From: Endozoicomonas numazuensis
GTDB lineage: Bacteria > Pseudomonadota > Gammaproteobacteria > Pseudomonadales > Endozoicomonadaceae
Direction: 5' to 3'
DNA length: 64,000 nt
Assembly: GCF_000722635.1 (NCBI RefSeq)
Contig: NZ_JOKH01000010.1
Span: forward strand, 1 to 64,000
This document shows positions 55,775-64,000 of the stretch, one piece after another. The stretch's first letter is position 1, and every line of letters starts with the position of its first letter. The notes under the pieces are model-generated. The model made no database searches and had not been told where the DNA came from. It was given only the letters and a program-made list of their open reading frames with translations. A program made the translations under genes and the position numbers.

Positions 55775-56947
55775 TTAATCAGAACCAAAAAGGTCTCGTG
55801 TGTAAACCTTATCAGCGACATCAGACAGTTCTTCTACCATACGGTTAGAAACTATGACATCAGACATTTGCTTAAAGGCTTCAAAGTCTTTAATCACCCT
55901 GGAGTGGTAAAACTCGGATTCTTCCAGCACAGGTTCATAAACTACGACTTCAACCCCCTTAGCTTTAATCCGCTTCATAACACCTTGAATGGATGAGGCG
56001 CGGAAATTATCAGACCCTGTTTTCATAATCAGACGGTAGATACCTACTACTTTAGGGTCTTGCTGTAATATGGATTCAGCAATGAAATCTTTACGGGTGG
56101 TATTGGCATCAACAATTGCCCGGATCATATTATTAGGCACGTCCTGATAGTTAGCCAGCAACTGTTTGGTATCTTTTGGCAGGCAATAACCGCCATAACC
56201 AAAGGAAGGGTTGTTGTAATGGCTGCCTATACGTGGATCAAGGCCAACACCTTCAATAATCTGTCGAGCATTCAGGTTATGACTTTCTGCATAGCTATCC
56301 AGCTCATTAAAGTAGGCGACACGCATGGCAAGATACGTATTAGAGAACAACTTAACGGCTTCTGCTTCGGTAGAATCGGTAAACAGAACCTGAATATCTT
56401 CTTTCTCTGCACCTTGAATCAGCAGTTGTGCAAATCGTTCGGCACGGCCAGAACGCTCTCCCACAATAATTCGGGAAGGGTGTAGATTGTCGTACAATGC
56501 CTTGCCTTCACGCAGGAACTCAGGTGAAAAAATAATATTTTCACAGTTCAGTTTATCTTTGATTTTCTCTGTGTAACCCACTGGAACGGTAGACTTGATG
56601 ATCATGGTGGCTTCTGGGTTGATAGCCATGACGGTTTTAATCACCGCTTCTACAGAGCTGGTATCAAAGAAATTAGTCTCAGGATTGTAATCCGTTGGAG
56701 TGGCAATAATGACAAACTCTGCATTCTCATACGCTTCGCGAGGATCTGTTGTCGCCCGAAGATTCAGTGTTTTGTTAGCCAGAAATTTCTCGATCTCGGT
56801 ATCAGCAATGGGAGAAAGCCTGTCGTTAATCATATCTACCCTGCGGGGTACAATATCGATGGCTTTAACTTCATTCTTTTGAGCAAGGAGTACGGCGTTG
56901 GACAGGCCTACATAGCCTGTGCCTGCAACTGCAATTTTAATAGACAT
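55775..56947 (-). CDS. ugd: UDP-glucose 6-dehydrogenase
   Basis: 390 residues, full length for the E. coli-type enzyme. Oxidises UDP-glucose to UDP-glucuronate for capsule synthesis. NAD-binding [39 protein letters not shown], and catalytic Cys in [15 protein letters not shown]. GalU, its supplier, is 5 kb downstream past the island. The last 327 bp exist in two more copies to the left (51443-51769 and 54332-54658). Confidence 0.96.
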   Translation of the reverse strand: MSIKIAVAGTGYVGLSNAVLLAQKNEVKAIDIVPRRVDMINDRLSPIADTEIEKFLANKTLNLRATTDPREAYENAEFVIIATPTDYNPETNFFDTSSVEAVIKTVMAINPEATMIIKSTVPVGYTEKIKDKLNCENIIFSPEFLREGKALYDNLHPSRIIVGERSGRAERFAQLLIQGAEKEDIQVLFTDSTEAEAVKLFSNTYLAMRVAYFNELDSYAESHNLNARQIIEGVGLDPRIGSHYNNPSFGYGGYCLPKDTKQLLANYQDVPNNMIRAIVDANTTRKDFIAESILQQDPKVVGIYRLIMKTGSDNFRASSIQGVMKRIKAKGVEVVVYEPVLEESEFYHSRVIKDFEAFKQMSDVIVSNRMVEELSDVADKVYTRDLFGSD

Positions 56948-56979
56948 AAGATATAACAGCCATAATGGAGTGGACGTTA

Positions 56980-59754
56980 TTAGTCACTCACTGGTATAGA
57001 ATTTAGATCAGGTGAATAGTGGTCATTATCTATCCAGCTGGAATAGATTGAATCCAACTGCTGGCAAAATAAACTAAATGAAAAAAACTCGGATACTTTT
57101 TGGATGCCCGCTAAGCCCAAAGCTCTTCTGTGTTCGGAGCAGCGAGTCAGGAGTTCGACACGTTTCAATAAGCCATCAATATCACCCAGGTGAACAAGGT
57201 ACCCATTGCGACCATTATCAATAAGTTCCGGGATGGCTCCCCAGCGATAGCCTATAACGGCTCGACCAGAGGCCATAGCCTCAGCAATGGTACGTCCAAA
57301 AGATTCTTGAAAAGATGAGAGGTTCAAAACAATATCTGCATTTTCTATTGCTTCTTTGGGGGTTCTTGTATAGCCGTGGTAAATAAGATTCGTAGGTTTT
57401 TTTCTACAGTTCAGTAAGGCCTCAGTGTGTTCATTCTCTGGGCCTATCAATATAAATTGAGCGTTTTTGATGGTGTTTTCAGCCCTCCTGGCCAGACGAA
57501 TAAAATCATCGATTCCTTTTTTGGGTATATTACTGCTGATCAGAGCAAAACGAACAACTTTGTCATCGCCTGGTGAATAGGGTGTAGTGCATTTATCCAC
57601 CGTATTGTATAACAGCTGACTTCTCTCTTCTGCAGCGACAAAGCGGGATGTGCAGAGTGAGTTAACGATAAAACCGTCTGCCCACTCGCTGATATTGATT
57701 CTAATTCTTTCGGACTTTGTACCAAGTGCCCGGCAGAGATCATGATCCAGTTCCGGTAATTCTCTCACATGCATCAGGCCGGGGATGCCAGCTTCTTTCG
57801 CTGCCAGTAATGGCTCTCTGAGCACTAGCGTATTGGCATGCAACAGGTTGACGTTATACTTTTGAATCAGTGTTTTGAATCGATCAACAATCTCAGTGTT
57901 TACCGGTCTTTTTTCATGCCACCAGAAATAGGGCATGACAATAATGAAACTGGCGAAGACCTTTAAGGCTTCCAGATACTCAGGACTGCTTGCTTCAGGG
58001 AGCGTGATGATCAAGCGATAGTTATTCTGATTGATGGCTTTAGCCAGGTCCAGAAAGCTGCGTTCAGCACCAAAAAGCGTTTTACCAGCGGCATGAGCAC
58101 AGAGTAAAACAGTGGGTCTCTCAGAACATACACTCTGACTGCCCTGATGAACTGGGTATGACTCTTTGCCAAAATATAAGCCAGGGCGCTGAATGGATTC
58201 AGGGGCTGTAAAAGCTCTGTGCTCCGGATTAAACGCCATATACAATGAGCCGTCTTTTTTTGCCTTTTCATGCCAGTTATGAGCAGTATCCATATAATCC
58301 TTACGGATACCACCGAATTGTGTTCGCCAGTGAGTCTTGGTCGACCCCGTTAAACTGTTCTCTGACCATCTTCCGAATGATAATGGAATACCAGACAACA
58401 CTTCATGCAAGCTGTCAGCACCATACTCACTGGCTATTCGATAGTAGTATTCAGTATCTGCATTGATAGAAACTCTGTCCCAATAGCCCAGTGTTTCGAA
58501 AACCGTTCGGTGAAACAGCAAGGACGAGACATTGCGATGAACCCAGCTGGACTCCTGTCGCCATGTACCAAAAACAAGATCAGTTGAACAGCGTGCCCAG
58601 TGTGAAGTAGTCGCTTTAATTTCGGGGGAGTTTCTAAAGGCTTTTACTTGAAGCTCTATTTTCTGGCAATGAGACCAGTCATCACTATCATGAGTGGTTA
58701 TGTAATCACCACGAGCAACTCTAAGGCCTGTATTCCTCGCAGCATAGGCTCCCTGATTGCAATGATGCTGAATGACTTTAACTCTAGTTTCCTGCTCAGA
58801 GAAAAGCTGAGCCAATTTTAAAGAACCATCAGTACTGCAATCATCAATAATAAGAATCTCGAGGTTCTGATAGGTCTGATTGATCAGAGATTCAATAGCC
58901 GTAGGCAGTGTCTCTTCAGCATTGTATACAGGTACGATCACTGTCACCAAAGACTGCTCAGAGCATTGATCAATACGACTAGATTTAGTTGTCAAATTAT
59001 CAAGATTAAAGTCTGAGTTAAGATTCTTGTAATCAGGTACCAGCAACGTATTTGATCGGTACAAACGCACTAATCCAGACAGGCCATCAAGTTTGTTGTT
59101 TGGGTCACTCTGTTCAAGAGAGCATTGCATTAATGCAAGATCAGGCTGATGTTTTAATGTCGTCTGAAGTTTATCCAACAACTTTCTGGCATTAGCCGTA
59201 TCACCACATTGCAGCAATACACAGAATATCAGTATAAAAGGACCGTCATGAGCCAGAAAATCTTCACGTGCTTCCTGGAAATCATCACTTTGAATGGCTT
59301 TCTGAAAAGTTTTTGCAAAAGGCAAAGCCACTTGCCATTGCCCCTGACTGGCATACCATCTTGTCAGAGCCCATTTCGAGTAAAGTGTTTCTGCATTGCA
59401 ATCATGGGCTGATAACTGAACAAGCTTTTTAATAGTCGAATCAACATGATCAGTACTTTCCCACAACTGCTTTTCAAACTCTATGGCTTTCAATGACCTT
59501 GGCAGTCGGCCTTCCTTTTTGCCATGTCGCAGAAAATGAACCAATGGATTTATGCCTGATATTTTAACATCAGGGTAGTTTTCCAAATACCACGTAGTGG
59601 AGAAACGGTGAGAGGGAGGAAAGCCCTTGAGCCAGCCTTCCGTGCAGAAGTGCTCAGCTGACGCTAACTCCTTTTTGGCCTCTTTTAGGTGCTTCTTCTG
59701 ATAGCTTTCTTGATCAAAATAGTCTGAGGTTTTAATGAGTTGGATGTCTTGCAT
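56980..59754 (-). CDS. Fused glycosyltransferase (GT2 plus GT4)
   Basis: 924 residues. N-terminal helical part (1-260), GT2 domain (about 270-500; [50 protein letters not shown]), then a GT4 domain (about 548-900; [56 protein letters not shown], and the donor-binding [33 protein letters not shown]). Makes a surface glycan, probably the capsule repeat unit. It lies 32 bp upstream of ugd on the same strand. Confidence 0.88.
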   Translation of the reverse strand: MQDIQLIKTSDYFDQESYQKKHLKEAKKELASAEHFCTEGWLKGFPPSHRFSTTWYLENYPDVKISGINPLVHFLRHGKKEGRLPRSLKAIEFEKQLWESTDHVDSTIKKLVQLSAHDCNAETLYSKWALTRWYASQGQWQVALPFAKTFQKAIQSDDFQEAREDFLAHDGPFILIFCVLLQCGDTANARKLLDKLQTTLKHQPDLALMQCSLEQSDPNNKLDGLSGLVRLYRSNTLLVPDYKNLNSDFNLDNLTTKSSRIDQCSEQSLVTVIVPVYNAEETLPTAIESLINQTYQNLEILIIDDCSTDGSLKLAQLFSEQETRVKVIQHHCNQGAYAARNTGLRVARGDYITTHDSDDWSHCQKIELQVKAFRNSPEIKATTSHWARCSTDLVFGTWRQESSWVHRNVSSLLFHRTVFETLGYWDRVSINADTEYYYRIASEYGADSLHEVLSGIPLSFGRWSENSLTGSTKTHWRTQFGGIRKDYMDTAHNWHEKAKKDGSLYMAFNPEHRAFTAPESIQRPGLYFGKESYPVHQGSQSVCSERPTVLLCAHAAGKTLFGAERSFLDLAKAINQNNYRLIITLPEASSPEYLEALKVFASFIIVMPYFWWHEKRPVNTEIVDRFKTLIQKYNVNLLHANTLVLREPLLAAKEAGIPGLMHVRELPELDHDLCRALGTKSERIRINISEWADGFIVNSLCTSRFVAAEERSQLLYNTVDKCTTPYSPGDDKVVRFALISSNIPKKGIDDFIRLARRAENTIKNAQFILIGPENEHTEALLNCRKKPTNLIYHGYTRTPKEAIENADIVLNLSSFQESFGRTIAEAMASGRAVIGYRWGAIPELIDNGRNGYLVHLGDIDGLLKRVELLTRCSEHRRALGLAGIQKVSEFFSFSLFCQQLDSIYSSWIDNDHYSPDLNSIPVSD

Positions 59755-59833
59755 AGATCCTGAGTTTTTTTGACACGGCCTGACTTTTTAACCTGGTATA
59801 TACAAAAGAGAGTCAATTTTGTTTGGTCTTTGA

Positions 59834-59938
59834 TGCCCACCAGAAGCCCAGCGGGAGAAAAAACTGGGAGAGCTGAATATTAATGAAGTGGCAGCGGAAT
59901 ACTCTGCCAACATTCGACTCTTTCTGAAAAGTCGTTAA
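59834..59938 (+). pseudogene. Possible 3' fragment of an unknown gene
   Basis: 34 codons opened after a TGA with no start codon. KKLGELNINEVAAEYSANIR reads like real protein: helical, charged and followed by LFLKSR and a stop. It ends 5 bp before the Uma2 stop on the other strand. Likely the tail of a gene lost by deletion. Confidence 0.3.
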
Positions 59939-59942
59939 CAGC

Positions 59943-60506
59943 TTACAGATAAAGTTCATCCATTGACAGATCAAGCTTCAGACTCTCCAGCTTTACAACC
60001 TCTCCGGGGCCATAGGTTGCAACCACCTCAAAGCGCCCTTCATTCCACATACGTTTTTCAATAACCGGGTGATCCGGGTCCACCACCAGATACTCACCCT
60101 GAGTGGCGCTAAGGACATGCCCATACTCAGCAGATTTATACACACGATCAGTCAGTTCAGTGCTTTGTGAAAGTACTTCAACCAGTACCGTTGCCGATTC
60201 ACACATATCTTCAAAGGTTCGGTTCTGCTCACAGGACACCATAACGTCTGGATAGCGGAAAGATTTAACAAACGCAGATTCGACCCTGAGCTTAACATCC
60301 GATGAAAACACGTCGCAGGGCTTACCCACCAGGTGATTACCCAGCAGCCTGGCTATATTGGTGATCATCTTTCCATGTTGGATGGTGCCGCCAGCCATAG
60401 CCACAACATACCCGTCAATATATTCATGGCGGGTATTCAGTGAAGCTTTTTCATGGGAAAAATAAGCTTCCGGTGTAATGAGTGAATGACTGATTTTATA
60501 GGACAT
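59943..60506 (-). CDS. Uma2 family (DUF820) putative endonuclease
   Basis: 187 residues from ATG 60506 (GAGG upstream). TPEAYFSHEKASLNTRHEYIDGYVVAMAGGTIQHGKMITNI and SFRYPDVMV carry the Glu/Asp residues of this PD-(D/E)XK-type fold, followed by VLVEVLSQSTELTDRVYKSAEY. These proteins are common in mobile or accessory regions; biological role unproven. Confidence 0.85.
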   Translation of the reverse strand: MSYKISHSLITPEAYFSHEKASLNTRHEYIDGYVVAMAGGTIQHGKMITNIARLLGNHLVGKPCDVFSSDVKLRVESAFVKSFRYPDVMVSCEQNRTFEDMCESATVLVEVLSQSTELTDRVYKSAEYGHVLSATQGEYLVVDPDHPVIEKRMWNEGRFEVVATYGPGEVVKLESLKLDLSMDELYL

Positions 60507-60552
60507 GGCATGCCTCATCTTATTCTGTCAAATAGCGCTATTAGAGGGGGCG

Positions 60553-61468
60553 GAGGGTCAGTTCTTGCATTGCGTGCAAGCCCGACTAACCGTTGAATAA
60601 TGTACACCAAAATGATTTGCGATGTCTGACATAGTGTAGCCACCTGAATGATAGGCAGCAGTCATGGCATGCTTACGGTCTGAATAACTAGATTCATAAA
60701 AATCGAGACTTTTGCACACAGGGCGTGTTTGTTTGTGTGGAATTTCATTCAGGTCGAGCTGTAATTCTTCAATTATCAGTTTTTGTTCCGCAACGAAAGA
60801 TTCATTACCAAGGAATATTTGATGGATCAGATTTTGCCAAACATCAATGCCAGAATCGGCTGCAACAAAGCGAATAAAGTGCTCACAGGCTTGCTTCCGG
60901 TTTGGAGAAAACAGTAACAGAGTCTGGTCAACCGCCAGCCACGAAGGTGCTTCCATCTGCCCAAGAGTATACAGGTAGCTGCTCCATAGCCAGGCTTCAG
61001 GATTATCCACCATGCCTGCCCTGACCGGGTTAAGAACAATGTAGCGGTTCAATTCCAACAGATAGGAAGACTTATCCACCAGTATACCCTTGTAACGCCC
61101 CTGAAAAAGGTGACCAACCCGCCCGTAGCGACGGTTAAACCGTAAGGTATAAACGCCATTTAGTTGTCGCATACCAGCTGACAGGTTTGCATCAGGTGTC
61201 TCAACCAGAAAGTGATAATGATTGGTCATCAAACACCAGGAATGAATCACCCAATTAAAGCGAAAGCATACCTCATCAAGTACTTCAAGAAACAGTTCAA
61301 AGTCCTTTTTTTCCAGAAAAATGGGTTTCCGCTCATTACCTCTGGAAGTGACGTGATATAAAGCACCGGCGTACTCTAATCGTAGAGGGCGACTCATAAT
61401 AGAGACTCTTTTAGTAGAATGAGTTACTAAAAGTAGTGGGTTTTATGCACGATGCAAGAACTGACCCC
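60553..61468 (-). mobile_element. RAYT element bounded by inverted repeats
   Basis: The transposase gene is enclosed by inverted copies of GGGTCAGTTCTTGCAT-(t/c)-GTGCA: one at 60554-60578 and one, on the other strand, at 61445-61467. The 60554 copy overlaps the end of the transposase gene: reading minus, the repeat gives Cys-Thr-Gln-Cys-Lys-Asn-stop. A further perfect hairpin, CTTTTAGTA with TACTAAAAG, lies at about 61409-61434. Confidence 0.75.
60558..61397 (-). CDS. REP-associated tyrosine transposase (Y1/HUH, RAYT)
   Basis: 279 residues. MSRPLRLEYAGALYHVTSRGN, the HUH motif NHYHFLVETPD (about 62-72), the region of the catalytic Tyr in SSYLLELNRYIVLNPVRAG, and LWSSYLYTLG are the RAYT pattern. 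A C-terminal helix-turn-helix (YTMSDIANHFGVHYSTVSRA) is typical of the longer RAYT group. Single-strand nuclease that cuts and joins REP-like hairpins. Complete; the matching repeats in this island are probably its substrates or products. Confidence 0.9.
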   Translation of the reverse strand: MSRPLRLEYAGALYHVTSRGNERKPIFLEKKDFELFLEVLDEVCFRFNWVIHSWCLMTNHYHFLVETPDANLSAGMRQLNGVYTLRFNRRYGRVGHLFQGRYKGILVDKSSYLLELNRYIVLNPVRAGMVDNPEAWLWSSYLYTLGQMEAPSWLAVDQTLLLFSPNRKQACEHFIRFVAADSGIDVWQNLIHQIFLGNESFVAEQKLIIEELQLDLNEIPHKQTRPVCKSLDFYESSYSDRKHAMTAAYHSGGYTMSDIANHFGVHYSTVSRACTQCKN

Positions 61469-61500
61469 GAAGTTCTGCGCTGACCCCGAAGTTCTGCGCG
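61442..61500. repeat. RAYT-end repeat, site 9, with two tandem outer ends
   Basis: TTTATGCACGATGCAAGAAC followed by CTGACCCCGAAGTTCTGCG twice in tandem (20-bp period). This is the 5' boundary of the complete RAYT element. Confidence 0.85.
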
Positions 61501-61642
61501 AACATTTAAAAAAAGTAAATCTGAGGCTGACGTTGATAATGCTTCTGACAGTATTATCTCATGACTAAGGCTTATTCGTAGGTTCTCTAGTGTTAGCAAC
61601 TATACTCGAAAGTAATTAATACAACATATGGTAATTGATAAC

Positions 61643-63304
61643 TTATCTATGTTTAGACTTTTCGATAATTCGTAGTATTGCATCAGTCGTTACAAAATGA
61701 GTTAGCTTCCTTACGCTATGGGTTAAAGATTTATTAGTATCATTAATTTCAGCTTCGATCAGCTTGAAATCATTTGAGTTGAACAACCCACTACTTCTAG
61801 CTCTGAAAGAGCTTTTATATAAATGTGCCATTTCCGCTTTTACATTTTCAGTTGCAGAATCAAAGTCTAAAATGGTTGAAAATTGAGATTCTTTTGTATC
61901 GGTAACTCTGTCATGTGGGTGACCATAAATTTTGAATACATTTGGATTTATTTTTTTTGCTGAAGAAAAGATAGCTTTATGAATCAAGTCAGGAGTAAAC
62001 TGTTTTCCTTCATGCTCGAAAGGAGTTTCTGATGCCCATTTACCTAGCGCAGAATAAATATCAACAAAAATCTTTTGTGGTGGAAAGCCATTTCGTCTGT
62101 TATGAATATCAAGGAGAAAAAAGCTTTTGGACATTAAAGGTGTAACTAAATAAGAGTGACCAATTGTTTTAAAGCTTGACCTTCCATAGTGAAATCTAGA
62201 ACGCAAGGCGCAATAGTAAGCGGCCATAGCCGCCTCTCCTCCTGAGTCAACCCCTAATATTCTCAATGTTTCTAAAAAGTCCTCCTTTACAGCCTCTTTA
62301 TGTGGTCTATCTTCCATATTAAAAAGAATGCTTTTTGCTAATTTTTCGGGTGTACCCATTATTGCAGCATCCCAACCTGTTGGTTGATAACCTGTCAACC
62401 TAAAGTGAAAGTTTTTAAATAGTTCTGAGCCGCTATAGTGGTTTATTGGCAAGTAAGATCCACCGCTACCTGAGAAGTAAGTTCTCAGGTAGTCAGAGCT
62501 TGATAAATATTGTTCTTTTTGTGGATATATATAGGTATTGATTGGTAGTTTGAATATTTCACACAATGCTGTAGCTGAGCGGAAATCACCTTTCTGGTGT
62601 TCAATGCTTTTTATGAACTTGAGACTAGAAGGTATATTAGATGATTCCATCATTCCTAAAACAATGCGACTATCGTAACCGCCAGATAAATCAAGTACGA
62701 GAGGAACTGAAAAGTTTGAAATTGCAGAGATAAGGCCTGCTCCTTGCTGTATGAAGTTCAGAATTTCGTCTTCATATGAGAAGTCCTCTGGAATACAATA
62801 CTTTGAGAAAAAATCTTCCTTTACATACTCTATTTCACCTGTGTACCTATCCACTCGAATCTCCCAAGTTAAAGGAAGTAGTCTAATGTTGTGAATTGGT
62901 GTTTTATGAGATATTAACTGCTCTCCAAGTTGACGGCCATTTTTTATATGGAAGCTGACAATAGCCGGCTCATATAATTCTATTGTATAAAGTTCGGCTA
63001 CTTTATCCGCTAACTGGAAAAATGAATTTGAAATAAGCCAGTCATGACCATTGTCATAAACGTATATAAGTTCTTGACCAGTAATATCTGTTTTTATCGT
63101 AAGATGCTTTTCATTTTCAATAAAAAATCCAGCAAATCGCCCATTCTCAGGTTTTAGAGCCTTGTTATTATCTGCATAAAATTTATGTAATCCATCTGTC
63201 CCAAATACGACTGAATCTTCAAAAATAGCATAGCCGTATAACTTTGAATTTTGAAGATTATTGATATCTGACTTTGATAATATAAAAGTGTTACTTAAAG
63301 ACAT
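61643..63304 (-). CDS. Asparagine synthase-like protein lacking the N-terminal Cys
   Basis: 553 residues. The synthetase PP-loop is clear: LVLDLSGGYDSRIVLGMM (about 202-219), and an N-terminal glutaminase-like fold is suggested (LYGYAIFEDSVVFGTDG, FAGFFIENEKHL). The protein begins MSLSN, so the catalytic Cys2 of glutamine-dependent enzymes is absent; it probably uses ammonia or forms another amide or lactam. Such proteins occur in surface-polysaccharide and natural-product loci. The region is markedly richer in A and T than the rest, suggesting transfer. Confidence 0.78.
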   Translation of the reverse strand: MSLSNTFILSKSDINNLQNSKLYGYAIFEDSVVFGTDGLHKFYADNNKALKPENGRFAGFFIENEKHLTIKTDITGQELIYVYDNGHDWLISNSFFQLADKVAELYTIELYEPAIVSFHIKNGRQLGEQLISHKTPIHNIRLLPLTWEIRVDRYTGEIEYVKEDFFSKYCIPEDFSYEDEILNFIQQGAGLISAISNFSVPLVLDLSGGYDSRIVLGMMESSNIPSSLKFIKSIEHQKGDFRSATALCEIFKLPINTYIYPQKEQYLSSSDYLRTYFSGSGGSYLPINHYSGSELFKNFHFRLTGYQPTGWDAAIMGTPEKLAKSILFNMEDRPHKEAVKEDFLETLRILGVDSGGEAAMAAYYCALRSRFHYGRSSFKTIGHSYLVTPLMSKSFFLLDIHNRRNGFPPQKIFVDIYSALGKWASETPFEHEGKQFTPDLIHKAIFSSAKKINPNVFKIYGHPHDRVTDTKESQFSTILDFDSATENVKAEMAHLYKSSFRARSSGLFNSNDFKLIEAEINDTNKSLTHSVRKLTHFVTTDAILRIIEKSKHR

Positions 63305-63561
63305 AGCTTACTCACGTAGACATATAAAAACTACACTAGTTTTGTTGCAACAAAAAAAACCATCATAAAAGTATGCTCTAAAGCCGAATATTATCAATTT
63401 AAATAAGATAAGAATATGATTAAAGTTTATTTTTATTTGTGAATTAATCAAAAAGTAGATATGTATCCAATTAGAAATTTTATGAATCTTGTCTTAGTAG
63501 AGTTGGTTTTATTTTTTTACAGGTTTTTGGTTATAAAAAATATTTTAAAAATTCTGAAGAC

Positions 63562-63987
63562 TCAAGCTAATGAGTCTAAATAATCAATTATTCCTTTAGC
63601 TCTTAAATGAGAACGATTGGTGCTGCATTCTGATGTGTTCTTATTTCCTGATGCCAACCTGTAAACTGAACTAGAAAAGCTAAAAGAACCAGCATCTTCA
63701 CGCTTGCATAACTCACTTTTTAACCATGGATATATTTTATCCCAATTATCCCAAACTCCTGGGACTTCAAGCCTCTTCAAAAGTTCAACTTTTGGTTGAA
63801 AACCGTATATCCTGTTTTCATCGAAACTTTCTTTTGAGTCATAGCGAAATGCAATTTGTGGTTCTTCATCTGCATTATCAGGATAACTATCAATGATTTT
63901 TGAAGAATTATTATCAAGAAGCCTTTGCATAGGAGTAATAATGTATTTGCAATCATCCCTAGAAATCGTACTTTTTATTTCATCCAT
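63562..63987 (-). CDS. Unknown protein at the window edge
   Basis: 141 residues from ATG 63987, AT-rich, with a Cys/Ser-rich C-terminus. The line WDNWDKIYPWLKSELCKRED recalls the last part of sulfotransferase or glycosyltransferase-like proteins but is not diagnostic. The true start could lie beyond the edge. Same strand as the asparagine synthase-like gene. Confidence 0.4.
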   Translation of the reverse strand: MDEIKSTISRDDCKYIITPMQRLLDNNSSKIIDSYPDNADEEPQIAFRYDSKESFDENRIYGFQPKVELLKRLEVPGVWDNWDKIYPWLKSELCKREDAGSFSFSSSVYRLASGNKNTSECSTNRSHLRAKGIIDYLDSLA

Positions 63988-64000
63988 TATTTGTTTATTT

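Noticed and set aside
61499-61564. 22-codon 3' gene fragment between the RAYT element and the asparagine synthase-like gene
   Set aside because: Reads plausibly (SKSEADVDNASDSIIS) but is too short and has no homologue I recognise.
1-64000. tRNA and rRNA genes
   Set aside because: Looked for T-loop motifs such as GGTTCGA/GGTTCAA in context; hits at 4340 and 14491 are in coding or unstructured sequence.

Overview
The window looks like the chromosome of a gammaproteobacterium of the Oceanospirillales/Pseudomonas type. Signs are the order 4.5S RNA, dnaX, ybaB, recR; AcnB, MetZ, ProQ, PpnN and the MoxR/DUF58/TgpA operon; and several large proteins that look host-facing or are lineage-specific. 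Endozoicomonas or a relative is my best guess, but this is inference from gene content only. I saw no tRNA, rRNA, CRISPR array or prophage.

Region by region: 0-0.3 kb is the 3' end of a group II intron ending exactly at the last codons of xni. 0.3-6.7 kb holds xni, metZ and the moxR-DUF58-tgpA operon. 7-24 kb is mostly housekeeping (acnB, ppnN, YbaK-like deacylase, Nudix, riboflavin synthase, a Lon protease, DUF924, chalcone-isomerase-like) with two unusual proteins: a macro-domain protein and an 1169-residue protein of unknown function. 24-32 kb has a solute-binding protein, a thiolase/acyl-CoA dehydrogenase/enoyl-CoA hydratase set, PpiC, a ProQ-like RNA chaperone and small unknowns. 32-36.5 kb has an L,D-transpeptidase and an NAD-salvage locus: NrtR divergent from pncA-pncB, with a three-half-site operator between them. 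36.7-40.2 kb has ffs, dnaX, ybaB and recR. 40.2-41.8 kb has a Cys-bounded repeat protein beside a PagL-type lipid A deacylase.

From 42 kb to the right edge is a minus-strand capsule/surface-polysaccharide locus: large glycosyltransferases, ugd, galU, and the Kdo-linker proteins KpsC and KpsS. It is split between galU and ugd by a ~5 kb accessory island (50.8-55.8 kb) holding four complete toxin-antitoxin-like pairs (VapBC, YefM-YoeB, DUF6364-PIN, DUF433-DUF5615), two remnants of a MazF/PemK toxin, a coiled-coil membrane protein and a broken transposase. A Uma2-family protein and a complete REP-associated tyrosine transposase (RAYT) lie just beyond, at 59.9-61.5 kb.

The most interesting structure is in this island. 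Two detached copies of the ugd 3' end, each exactly 327 bp and with the same breakpoint, lie 1.4 and 4.3 kb from the intact ugd, separated by toxin-antitoxin cassettes. Both continue past the breakpoint into the same short tail and a repeat that matches the terminal inverted repeat of the RAYT element. I read this as stepwise accretion of cassettes at ugd, each carrying a replacement ugd 3' end, or as repeat-mediated duplication. The RAYT inverted repeat also encodes the last codons and stop of the transposase, and at three sites its outer end has undergone short locus-specific tandem duplications.
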